Shown: positions 9,385 through 17,181 of the stretch, piece by piece
Numbering within the stretch: the stretch's first letter is position 1
Layout of the letters: every line of letters starts with the position of its first letter
Assembly (NCBI RefSeq): GCF_009469765.1
Contig: NZ_SSSQ01000005.1
Coordinates: 184,149-248,148 of the forward strand
Length of the DNA: 64,000 nt
Direction of reading: 5' to 3'
DNA from: Dechloromonas hortensis
GTDB taxonomy: Bacteria > Pseudomonadota > Gammaproteobacteria > Burkholderiales > Rhodocyclaceae
Notes under the pieces: model-generated
Database searches by the model: none
What the model saw: only the letters and a program-made list of their open reading frames with translations
What the model was told of the DNA's origin: nothing
Position numbers and translations under genes: made by a program

Positions 9385-10142
9385 GCCGTCGCCTCTTACC
9401 CTGGCTGGCCCGCCCGGGGCTGGCCGGCGGTATCGACAAGGACGGCAGCCGGGCCGGCGAGTTGCTGGCCGTGGGGTTCGGCAGCGTCGAGTTCGGTTCA
9501 GTGATGCCGGACGGGCTGGCAGATGTCGCTGAGCGTCTGGCCACGTGGCGTGGCACCAGCGGCTGTGCGCTCGGCGCCGGCCTCGGCCTGCCGCCGGCAT
9601 GGCCGGCCGAAGACTTGGCGATGGCCTGGCTGGCCGGGCTGGAAGCCTTGGCGGGCAGCGTCGACTATCTGTCTTTCAATCTGAGCGCAGCGGCCAACCG
9701 GCGCTTCATGCACGCCGAACACCGGGTGCGGCTGGCCGATGCCTGCCGGCGCCTAGCCTGGCGGCGTAACGTGCTGGCCGCAGAGAGTGGCCGCTACCTG
9801 CCGCTGGCGCTTAAATTGCCGCTGGGCGGGCCGGACGACCCCTTGCCGATGGCTGCTCTGATCGGTGCAGCAGCCGGGTTCGATCAATTGACCGTGGTGC
9901 TGCCGGAAGACAACGGGCGTTTTGTCCGTTTGGCGGCGTTGACCGCAGCACTCGGCCAGCGGCCGGCCGTGGTCGCCGTCGGCGGCATTCGCAGCGCGGC
10001 CGAGGTGGCTGCGGCGCGCCAGGCCGGCGCGGCCGGCGTGCAGGTGCACCGGCTGTTCGTCGAGCAGGGGGCGGATTGCCTGATGATGCTGGGGGAAGCA
10101 AAAATGCCGATTCAGGGCCGTCGACCGCCGGACTCTTGCTGA
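9381..10142 (+). CDS. Dihydroorotate-dehydrogenase-like protein, shortened
   Basis: A 253-residue TIM-barrel-type protein that starts with GTG in a 4-base overlap with serC. The N-terminus GLAGGIDKDG...GFGSVEFGSV parallels class 2 PyrD. Later LALKLPL, FDQLTVVL and VAVGGIRSAAEV...AGAAGVQVHRLF match the FMN-phosphate end of that barrel. It is about 80 residues shorter than usual PyrD. The substrate loop reads FNLSAAANRRF where PyrD has an SSPNTPG-type sequence, so orotate chemistry is doubtful. I infer an FMN-binding paralogue with another substrate, working with the pqqE operon. Confidence 0.6.
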   Translation: MSRRLLPWLARPGLAGGIDKDGSRAGELLAVGFGSVEFGSVMPDGLADVAERLATWRGTSGCALGAGLGLPPAWPAEDLAMAWLAGLEALAGSVDYLSFNLSAAANRRFMHAEHRVRLADACRRLAWRRNVLAAESGRYLPLALKLPLGGPDDPLPMAALIGAAAGFDQLTVVLPEDNGRFVRLAALTAALGQRPAVVAVGGIRSAAEVAAARQAGAAGVQVHRLFVEQGADCLMMLGEAKMPIQGRRPPDSC

Positions 10143-10146
10143 CTAC

Positions 10147-10842
10147 CTAGCCGCAACAGGCCTCGGCACGCAGCGCCGCGACGTTCGGGATGCCGATCTG
10201 GCGGCCGTTGACGGCGATGACGCCAAGTCCCTGCAACTCGCCGAGCAGGCGGGAGAAGTGTTCCTGGGTCAGGTTCAGTTGCGAGGCGATGACGCCCTTG
10301 GCGGTCGGCAGGGTCATGCGGATATCGCCGGCCTCGTCCTCGGGCACCGTGCGCAGCAGGTAGCCGGCGATGCGCTGGCGGCCGGAGTGCAGCGAAAAGG
10401 CTTCGACTTCGCTCATCAACTGGTGGGTGCGGCTGGAGACGTTGGCCAGCATCCTTTGCGTCAGCCGCCGGTTGCGCGGCAGTTCGTCGAGCACCACCGT
10501 CTTGGCGACATGGAGCAGCCGCGTTTCAGTCAGGGCCTCGGCCGAAACGGCGTAAGGCTGCTCGGCAAACATGGCGACCTCGCCGGAGCTGTCGCCCATG
10601 CCGAGAATTTCGCAAACCTTCTCGCCCCCCTGCGGCGAGATGAAGTAGCGCTTGATCTGCCCATAGAGCACGACATGCAGCCCACAGCAGGTTTCACCCT
10701 TGCCGTAGAGGATTTCACCCTTCTTCAGATGGATTTCGCGCGTACCGCGACTGAGGCGGGCGATGGCCGCTTCATCCAGCCCGCTGAAGAGCGGCGTCTG
10801 GCCGAGACGCGCGGCGATGCCGATGGGGAGATTGCCATGCAT
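10147..10842 (-). CDS. Crp/Fnr-family transcription regulator
   Basis: A 231-residue regulator. The N-terminal cyclic-nucleotide-binding-like beta barrel contains GEILYGKGE, GGEKVCEILGMGDSSGEVAMF and a long dimer helix. The C-terminal winged helix has ASQLNLTQEHFSRLLGEL as its recognition region. It lacks the N-terminal FNR cysteine set, and the CC at residues 47-48 is not an FNR cluster arrangement. The effector is unknown. It converges on the pqqE operon with only 4 bases between stops. Confidence 0.83.
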   Translation of the reverse strand: MHGNLPIGIAARLGQTPLFSGLDEAAIARLSRGTREIHLKKGEILYGKGETCCGLHVVLYGQIKRYFISPQGGEKVCEILGMGDSSGEVAMFAEQPYAVSAEALTETRLLHVAKTVVLDELPRNRRLTQRMLANVSSRTHQLMSEVEAFSLHSGRQRIAGYLLRTVPEDEAGDIRMTLPTAKGVIASQLNLTQEHFSRLLGELQGLGVIAVNGRQIGIPNVAALRAEACCG

Positions 10843-10940
10843 GGATCAACGATCGGTGGATTCCGGAGGCGCCGATGCTGACATCCGAATATTACGGCGG
10901 CAATAATCCTTTCGGTCTAGCCAAAGGACTAGGCACTCGG

Positions 10941-10975
10941 CCGCCCCTGGCCTCGGGAGCGGCCGGGCCAGGCGG
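10941..10975 (-). terminator. GC-rich hairpin after the FIST-like gene
   Basis: CCGCC-TGGCC pairs with GGCCAGGCGG (two-base bulge) just past the stop at 10980, in the direction of minus-strand transcription. There is no T-run, so it is a weak or factor-assisted terminator candidate. The rest of 10843-10979 shows no gene. Confidence 0.4.
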
Positions 10976-10979
10976 CGGT

Positions 10980-11969
10980 CTATTCGCTGACGCTGAGGTA
11001 AACCAGGGTCTGGTTCAGCAACTGGTAGCCGATTTCGCCAAAAGTCATCGGGCCGATCACCTGGCCGGTCCGTTTGCCTTCCAGTTCCGAATACAGGTAG
11101 TTGAGGATGCAGTTGCAGGAGAAACTGATTTCCGTCGCCAGCGGCGGCAGCGCCGCCTTGAATTCGGCCAGGTAATCGCTGACCGGCGCCGCGACCCGGT
11201 ATTCGAGGCCGGGAAAGACCGGGGCGTAGAACTCGACGCGCTGCGTCACCGGGTCGATGTGCTTGATGCTGACATTGACCATCGCCCCGCTGTAATCGGC
11301 GACCAGCGGCAGGCGGCGGTCGATGCCGTGCTCGACCAGGTAGTCGGCCAGGTTGCCCGGCTTGCCGTTGATCTGGCAGGCTCCGGCGCTGAAGCCGGTA
11401 TCGAAGAAGGTGATGCTGCTGCCGGTGCCGGGCCGGAACAGATTGACGATGTCGATCTGAGCGAACTTGTCCGCCGGCAGCGCAACGTCCATCACTACGG
11501 CGTGCTGCGCCGAGAACTCGCCGCTGCTGCCGAGCACGACCTTGGGTTCGAGCTGGCCGAGGGCGTCGAGATGGACGCCGGCGACCCAGCCAATCAGCGG
11601 CTTCAGGTACATCTCTTCATAGTTCGGCGCATTGCGGGCAAAACTGGCATGGATGGGGCTGAATGCGGGCAGGATCAGCACGCTGTAGCCGTTTTCCGGC
11701 GCATTGCGACAGATTTGCGGCAGCGTCGCGACGTCGTAGAAACGCAATTTCGGCGGGGTCGAAAAACCGGCGATTTCGCTCACGAAGACCTGCTCGCAAC
11801 TGCTCGTGCCGCCCTCGGCACCCATGAAGTAGGGAATCGTGCCGCCGATCCAGTTGCCGAGCGGCAACTGGCGCAGCGCCGCTTCGTCGCCGGCGATACT
11901 GAGGTATTGGCCGCTGGCGATCAGTTCGGCAGCGCGGGCAATCGGCATCAAGGCCTGGGGTGGTTTCAT
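10980..11969 (-). CDS. FIST-C-like conserved sensory protein
   Basis: A 329-residue soluble protein without signal peptide. I do not recognise a named orthologue. The C-terminal FSCNCILNYLYSELEG...GPMTFGEIGYQLLNQTLVYL resembles the end of FIST-C domains, where a Cys-containing strand precedes a YGEI...NQTL motif. FIST proteins are cytoplasmic ligand sensors next to signalling genes; one, NosP, binds haem/NO beside a hybrid kinase. Its start overlaps the upstream gene by ATGA, and the pair follows the hemerythrin-kinase operon. A sensor or adaptor role for the kinases is an inference. Confidence 0.5.
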   Translation of the reverse strand: MKPPQALMPIARAAELIASGQYLSIAGDEAALRQLPLGNWIGGTIPYFMGAEGGTSSCEQVFVSEIAGFSTPPKLRFYDVATLPQICRNAPENGYSVLILPAFSPIHASFARNAPNYEEMYLKPLIGWVAGVHLDALGQLEPKVVLGSSGEFSAQHAVVMDVALPADKFAQIDIVNLFRPGTGSSITFFDTGFSAGACQINGKPGNLADYLVEHGIDRRLPLVADYSGAMVNVSIKHIDPVTQRVEFYAPVFPGLEYRVAAPVSDYLAEFKAALPPLATEISFSCNCILNYLYSELEGKRTGQVIGPMTFGEIGYQLLNQTLVYLSVSE

Positions 11970-12673
11970 GCTGCCTCCTGCGGCGCCAAGGCGGTGAGTT
12001 GGGCCAGTTCGTGGCCGAGCAGCTTCTCGTGGCGGACGAAATAGCGCTGCATCTCATGGGTTTTGAGAAGGCGCACCTCGCCGTCGGTGATGAGGGAAAA
12101 CTGCTCGCGCAGTTTGGTCAGCAGCAATTTCAGGCTGAGCACGCGGATCTCGATATTGATCCTGCCATCGAGCAATCGTTCCCAGACCGGGTCGCTGGCG
12201 TCCGGCACACCGCTGGCGGCGGGCTCGGCGCTGGCCGTGCGGTGCCCGGAGAGGTTGGTCTTGCCGTTGTCCAGGCTGTGCTTGAATTTCCAGAGTTCGG
12301 CGACCGGGATATCGAGCAGCGAACAGATCGCCTGAAAAGTGATCCCTTCCATGAACATGCCGGCAATCTGCCGGGCCAGGGCGCGGCTGAAAGGCTGCTC
12401 CGCCTCGCCCAGCCATTGCAGGCCCGGTTGATCGTCAGCGGCGGGCGGTACGGCATGGACCAGGCAGCGGGCGTTGCCGATGTTGATGTGGCGCCAGACC
12501 TGCTCGTTGCCGTGGCCGATCTCGGCCCGTGCGGCGAAAAACCAGGCGCTGCGGACGCTTTCGCGGGCGACCCAGAGGTCGATCTGGCCTTTGCCGAGGT
12601 CGTTGCGCATGCGCACGATCTGCCAGGGGGCGTGAATTTCCAGGGCCTGGCGCAGCACTTCCTCAGGCTTCAT
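11966..12673 (-). CDS. Unknown protein with ISL3-transposase-like N-terminal features
   Basis: A 235-residue protein. Residues about 10-80 (IDLWVARE, VWRHINIGNARCLVHAV) recall the beta-rich segment of ISL3-type transposases, without its zinc-binding cysteines. FSRALARQIAGMFMEG with AICSLLDIPVAELWKF recalls the following helix-turn-helix. No catalytic DDE region follows; the last 80 residues are a distinct helical segment. This suggests a domesticated DNA-binding module, possibly a regulator. It overlaps the FIST-like gene by 4 bases and is preceded by a 228-base gap containing a terminator and repeat copy A. The transposase link is a visual resemblance only. Confidence 0.4.
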   Translation of the reverse strand: MKPEEVLRQALEIHAPWQIVRMRNDLGKGQIDLWVARESVRSAWFFAARAEIGHGNEQVWRHINIGNARCLVHAVPPAADDQPGLQWLGEAEQPFSRALARQIAGMFMEGITFQAICSLLDIPVAELWKFKHSLDNGKTNLSGHRTASAEPAASGVPDASDPVWERLLDGRINIEIRVLSLKLLLTKLREQFSLITDGEVRLLKTHEMQRYFVRHEKLLGHELAQLTALAPQEAA

Positions 12674-12841
12674 TGTTTTTCTCCATGATGCTCCCGTCGT
12701 TGAATGTTTGGTTCGAATGACGGAAATGCAGCAAGGAGCGTGCTATGCGGCCGGCGCCCGTGGCTAGGCCATTGTCCTGTGGCGGGCTGTGAAGAAACGG
12801 AACGGTTGCTGCAAATGGGAGCAGCCGGCGCCCCGTCGAAC

Positions 12842-12879
12842 GAGTCCTGCGGTCGACACCCGAAAAAGGGCAAAAACCG
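12842..12879 (-). repeat. 38-base repeated intergenic element, copy A
   Basis: It aligns without gaps to 30568-30605, with 32 of 38 bases identical. On the minus strand it reads CGGTTTTTGCCCTTTTT, five variable bases, then GTCGACCGCNGGACTC. It lies about 170 bases upstream of the ATG at 12673 and partly overlaps the terminator of the preceding operon. Confidence 0.6.
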
Positions 12880-12893
12880 CCAGGCATCGGCGG
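12872..12893 (-). terminator. Rho-independent terminator of the signalling operon
   Basis: On the minus strand CCGCC, a seven-base loop, GGCGG and TTTTT follow the hemerythrin-kinase stop (12902) by 8 bases. The stem is short but GC-only. It suggests that the FIST-like pair downstream is a separate unit or read-through product. Confidence 0.55.
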
Positions 12894-12901
12894 GCCGCCG
12901 G

Positions 12902-14938
12902 TTAGATCACTTCCGAGACGGCGAGCGGCAGCCAGAGGCGGAAGCAACTGCCCTTGCCAGGCTGGCTGGCGACATCCATCCGGCCGTGGTGCTTCTTGAC
13001 GATGATGTCGTAGGAAATCGACAAGCCGAGACCGGTCCCCTTGCCGATCGGTTTGGTGGTGAAGAAGGGATCGAAAATCTTGTGGCGGACTTCGTCCGTC
13101 ATGCCTTGCCCGGTATCTTCCACCTCGAACCAGACATGGCCGTTTTCGGCCCCCGAGCGGACGAAGATCTTGCCCTGCTGCGGAATGGCCTGGGCGGCAT
13201 TGACCAGCAGGTTGAGGAAGACCTGGTTGATCTGGGCCGGAATGCAGTCGACGAGGGGAATGTCGCCGAATTCGCGGATCACCTCAGCCTTGTACTTCAG
13301 CTCGTTCCAGACGACGTTCAGCGTGCTTTCCATCGCCGCGTTGAGGTCGGCCTGCTGGTGTTCGGCCTGGTCGACGTGCGAAAAGTCCTTCAGATCCTGG
13401 ACGATCTTGCTGACCCGGCCCAGGCCTTCTTGCGATTCGGCGAGCAGCGAGGGCAGGTCTTCGCGCAGGAAATCGAGATCGGCCGTCTGGCGTGCCTGGG
13501 CGATAGTGGCCGGATCGCCGCCTTCATAGGCGCTGATCACGGCCAGCAACTGGCCGACGTAGGATTTCAGCGAACCGAGGTTGGAATTGACGAAGCCGAC
13601 CGGGTTGTTGATTTCATGGGCGACACCGGCGGCCAGCTGGCCGATGGCGGCCATTTTTTCCGACTGCAGCAGTTGCTGCTGGGCTTCCTCGACCTTCGAC
13701 AGCAACTGCTCTAGTTCCCGGCGGTCTTTTTCCAGGCTGGCATTGGCTTCGGCCAGTTGCGAGGTGCGCCGATCGACCAGTTCTTCGAGCTGGTTCTGGT
13801 AATGCCGCAGATCATCCTCGGCGCGATGGCGGTCGGTGACATCCTGCAACGTCTCGATGGCACCGACCAGCCTGCCGTTGGCATCGCGCAGCGGTGCCGC
13901 GGTAAAGAACAGCCAGATGCCGGTGCTGCCGAGCTGGGGAAAGAAGGTTTCCGCCTCGAAGGCGCCGGCAATCGTTTTCGAGCGCTGGAAGCTGCCGTGG
14001 TAATAGGTTTCGAACTGCTCCTCCAGGCTGCCATTGACGATCAGGTCGGCCATCACCGGGCGCGGGCTGGGGTAGAAGATTTTCCACTGCAGATCGGTGC
14101 CGACCATTTCGCTGCTCGTCACGCCGCTGATCGCAGCGCAGGCCCGGTTCCAATGGGTGATGCGGTGGTTGGCGTCGATCACGAAAGTCGGGACCGGGTC
14201 GCCATCGATGATCTGTTCGAGGAACAGCGCCATGTGCCGCTTGGTCGCCTCGCTGCGCTGGTGTTCGGATTCGAGCAGTTTTTTCTGAGTGATTTCGACC
14301 TGCAGCACGGCGTTCTTCAGGCGCTCCTGCTCGAGCAGCAGCGCGCTGTTGGTTGTACTCAACTCCTGCGTCCGTTGGGCAACCTGGCTTTCCAGATTGG
14401 CGTTGAGTTTCTGCAGGCTGTCGTTGCGGCTGGCGATCAGCCGGTAGAGCGACTTCATCGCATCCAGCAGGCTGGAGGTGGTCGGATCGGCGGCGCGTTT
14501 TTTCTCTTCGAGGTAGACCATGTCGGCCGACTCGCCAGCGCGAATCCGCCTTACCTGCCTGGCCATCGACTGGTCCACCCCGAGAATATGGTGGGCCAGC
14601 CAGCTGGTCAGGAAGCGCAACAGGTCTTCGGTGCCGACGCCATCGCTCGAAAACTCACGCATCTTGACCACCTGCTGGGCAAAGTCGCGATGAATGGCAA
14701 CGTGCTCGGCAATATGGCGGGGGTCGCATTTCGTCTCGGCCATCAGGCGTTCTTCATGGCCGAAATGGACCATGGCGTACTGGACCAGCTGAGCAAGGAT
14801 CTGGTTGACCTCGGCCACCGGCGTCTTGCTCGATACCTTTTCGACGACCAGGTTGATGATGCGTACCAGTTCCTGGTGTTCCGTGTCCACGATGGCTTCG
14901 CCGGTCATGTAACGCTGGTCCCAGATGAATGCATCCAT
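12902..14938 (-). CDS. Hemerythrin-PAS sensor histidine kinase
   Basis: A 678-residue soluble kinase. Residues 1-135 form a bacteriohemerythrin domain with the diiron pattern DTEHQE, HFGHEERLM, HIAEHVAIHRDF and LAHHILGVD. A coiled coil (about 165-240) and a PAS domain (about 250-375) follow, then HisKA with GVAHEINNPVGF (His near 441) and HATPase_c ending GKGTGLGLSISYDI. Hemerythrin domains bind O2 and can react with NO, so oxygen or NO is the likely input. It is the last gene of the operon, 2 bases after the REC-motor gene. Its kinase core is very similar to that of the gene at 20907-24446, down to VWNELKYK in the segment preceding the N box. Confidence 0.9.
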   Translation of the reverse strand: MDAFIWDQRYMTGEAIVDTEHQELVRIINLVVEKVSSKTPVAEVNQILAQLVQYAMVHFGHEERLMAETKCDPRHIAEHVAIHRDFAQQVVKMREFSSDGVGTEDLLRFLTSWLAHHILGVDQSMARQVRRIRAGESADMVYLEEKKRAADPTTSSLLDAMKSLYRLIASRNDSLQKLNANLESQVAQRTQELSTTNSALLLEQERLKNAVLQVEITQKKLLESEHQRSEATKRHMALFLEQIIDGDPVPTFVIDANHRITHWNRACAAISGVTSSEMVGTDLQWKIFYPSPRPVMADLIVNGSLEEQFETYYHGSFQRSKTIAGAFEAETFFPQLGSTGIWLFFTAAPLRDANGRLVGAIETLQDVTDRHRAEDDLRHYQNQLEELVDRRTSQLAEANASLEKDRRELEQLLSKVEEAQQQLLQSEKMAAIGQLAAGVAHEINNPVGFVNSNLGSLKSYVGQLLAVISAYEGGDPATIAQARQTADLDFLREDLPSLLAESQEGLGRVSKIVQDLKDFSHVDQAEHQQADLNAAMESTLNVVWNELKYKAEVIREFGDIPLVDCIPAQINQVFLNLLVNAAQAIPQQGKIFVRSGAENGHVWFEVEDTGQGMTDEVRHKIFDPFFTTKPIGKGTGLGLSISYDIIVKKHHGRMDVASQPGKGSCFRLWLPLAVSEVI

Positions 14939-14940
14939 GC

Positions 14941-17181
14941 TTATTCCTCTCCGGCCATCGGGCCAAGTACGCGCAATATTTCTTCCAGCGTGGTGCTGCC
15001 GGCCCGGATTCGTTCGACGGCATGGTGGGCAATGCTGCGCAAGCCCTTTTGCCGGACTTGGCGGCTGATCTCCAGCACGCTGGCGCCGCTGCCGATGCGG
15101 TCGCGAGTCTCGTTGTCCAGGGTCAGCACTTCATAGATGCCGACCCGCCCCTTGAGGCCGGTGCCGTGGCAGGTCGGGCAGCCCTGGCCGCGCCAGACGG
15201 TGTCGATGGCACCGAACATCGGCCCGAGGCGGGCGCGGACCGCCGGGTCGGGCGCCGCTTCGGCACGACAGTCGGGGCAGACGCCGCGCACCAGGCGCTG
15301 GGCGATGATGCCTTCGAGCGCTGTGGCGACGACATAGGGCTTCAGGCCGAGATCGAAGAGGCGGGCGATGGTCGCCACTGCCGAATTGGTGTGCAGCGTC
15401 GAATAGACCAGGTGGCCGGTCAGCGCCGCGTGAAAGGCGACCTCGGCGGTTTCGAAATCGCGGATTTCGCCGAGCAGCACGACATCCGGGTCCTGGCGGA
15501 GCAGGGCGCGCAGGATGGCGGGAAAGGTCAGCCCGATCTTTTCGCGGACCAGCACCTGGCCGGCCATGTCGAGGTAGTACTCGACCGGGTCTTCGATGGT
15601 GACGTAATTCTTGTCCGGCGTCGCATCGTGCTGCAGCAGCGAATAAAGCGTCGTCGTCTTGCCGCTGCCGGTCGGGCCGGTGGCGAGGATGATGCCTTGC
15701 GGCTTGGCCACCATGTCGGCGACGCGCGGCAGGTCGATGCTGGAGAAGCCGAGCTTCTCCAGCGAGTGCACCGTCGAATTGCGGTCGAGGATGCGCATCA
15801 CCACTTTTTCGCCGTTGATCGTCGGCAGCGTCGAAATCCGCAGGTCGACCATGCGCATCGGCGTCTTGACGGTAATCCGGCCATCCTGCGGTCGCCGTCG
15901 TTCGGAAATGTCGAGTTCCGACATGATCTTCAGGCGGGAGACCAGCGACTGGTGCAGGTGGTGCGGAATGTGGATCTTGTCGGCCAGGACGCCGTCGATC
16001 CGGTAGCGGACGACGACGCTCTTGGTGCGCGGCTGGATGTGGATGTCGGAGGCGCCGAGCCGGATCGCTTCGAGAATGATCGCATTGGCCAGCCGGATGG
16101 CGGGCGGTGCCTCGGTGTCGCGCAGCAGGTCTTCGAGCTTGGCGGCATCGTCGTCCTCGATGACGATCTCGATGCCTTCGTAAGGGTCGGGGGAACTGAC
16201 CAGGGTTTCCAGTTCCTTGAAATCGACCTCGCCGCCGCCATAGAGGTCGTCGATCTTCTTGCGGATGGCGGCGACATCGGCCGTCACCGCATTGATGTCG
16301 AGGCCGGCGGTGAACCTCACCTCGTCGATCAACCCTTCGTCAAGCGGGTCGGCCATCGCCAGCAGCAGGCGGCGCCCTTCCAGCTTGAGTGGCACGACCA
16401 GCTGGCGCTGGCAGAAACTGCGCGGAATCAGGTCGGCCAGCGCCGCATCGACCTGGAATTCGGGCAGTTGCACCTCGTCGATCATCATCTCGCTCTTCAG
16501 CAACTCGCGGATGCGGCGTTCCGGTACCCAGTCGTGCTCGAGCAGCAGGCTGATCAGCGATTCCTTGCGGCGCTCCTGTTGCAGGGCCAGTTCCTGCAGT
16601 TGCGCGGCCGAGAGCAGGTTCTTCTTGTGCAGCATGATGCCGAGCCGGCTGCGATGGGTGGCGGCGAGGCGGGAAAGGGCCGAAATTTCCTTGGCTTTCT
16701 GCTCGTTTTCCGCTTTCAGGCTGCGGTTGCGGCTGATCAGATCGAATTGCTCGAGGGCCAGGGCGACCGTGATGCGCAGGTCGTCGTCGTTCCACGGCTT
16801 GAGAATGAACTTGTAGACGGCGCCATCGTTGATCGCGCCCATCACCGCATCGGTATTGGCGTGGCCGGTCAGCATGATGCGGATGGTTTCCGGCGAGCGT
16901 TTCTTGACCTCGTAGAGGAACTGGGCGCCGTTCATGCCGGGCATCATGAAGTCGCTGATCACCAGGTGCACCGGGCTTTCGGCCAGCCGTTCGAGGCCTT
17001 CCTTGCCGCTGCCGGCGGTGACGACCTCGTAGTTTTCCTGGCGGAAAACGCGGCTCAGCGCCTTGACGATGCCCGGCTCGTCATCGACCAGGAGCAGGCG
17101 ATAGCGCGGCGGCGTCAGGTGGGTGGCCGGGGCCTGCGGTGTACCGGTCTTGCCGGTAAAAAGTGCGGAATAGTCGGTCAT
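14941..17181 (-). CDS. Receiver domain fused to PilB/GspE-type assembly ATPase
   Basis: A 746-residue fusion. The receiver domain (about 27-150) has LLLVDDEPG, phosphoacceptor ISDFMMPGMNG and KPWND. Next comes an MshE-N/T2SSE-N-like region (about 180-330). The ATPase shows Walker A GPTGSGKTTTLYSLL near 506, Asp box YVTIEDPVEYY, Walker B PDVVLLGEIRD, His box HAALTGHLVYSTLHTN, and the zinc tetracysteine CPDC...CPTC. All catalytic motifs are intact, so it should be a hexameric motor for a type IV pilus or type II secretion-like machine, gated by phosphorylation. It overlaps the preceding kinase gene by 4 bases. No pilin or platform gene is in the window. Confidence 0.9.
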   Translation of the reverse strand: MTDYSALFTGKTGTPQAPATHLTPPRYRLLLVDDEPGIVKALSRVFRQENYEVVTAGSGKEGLERLAESPVHLVISDFMMPGMNGAQFLYEVKKRSPETIRIMLTGHANTDAVMGAINDGAVYKFILKPWNDDDLRITVALALEQFDLISRNRSLKAENEQKAKEISALSRLAATHRSRLGIMLHKKNLLSAAQLQELALQQERRKESLISLLLEHDWVPERRIRELLKSEMMIDEVQLPEFQVDAALADLIPRSFCQRQLVVPLKLEGRRLLLAMADPLDEGLIDEVRFTAGLDINAVTADVAAIRKKIDDLYGGGEVDFKELETLVSSPDPYEGIEIVIEDDDAAKLEDLLRDTEAPPAIRLANAIILEAIRLGASDIHIQPRTKSVVVRYRIDGVLADKIHIPHHLHQSLVSRLKIMSELDISERRRPQDGRITVKTPMRMVDLRISTLPTINGEKVVMRILDRNSTVHSLEKLGFSSIDLPRVADMVAKPQGIILATGPTGSGKTTTLYSLLQHDATPDKNYVTIEDPVEYYLDMAGQVLVREKIGLTFPAILRALLRQDPDVVLLGEIRDFETAEVAFHAALTGHLVYSTLHTNSAVATIARLFDLGLKPYVVATALEGIIAQRLVRGVCPDCRAEAAPDPAVRARLGPMFGAIDTVWRGQGCPTCHGTGLKGRVGIYEVLTLDNETRDRIGSGASVLEISRQVRQKGLRSIAHHAVERIRAGSTTLEEILRVLGPMAGEE

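Noticed and set aside
10120..10135. Third exact copy of GTCGACCGCCGGACTC as an independent operator
   Set aside because: It lies within the end of a coding frame, facing no downstream gene on its strand; kept only as a note to the repeat finding.
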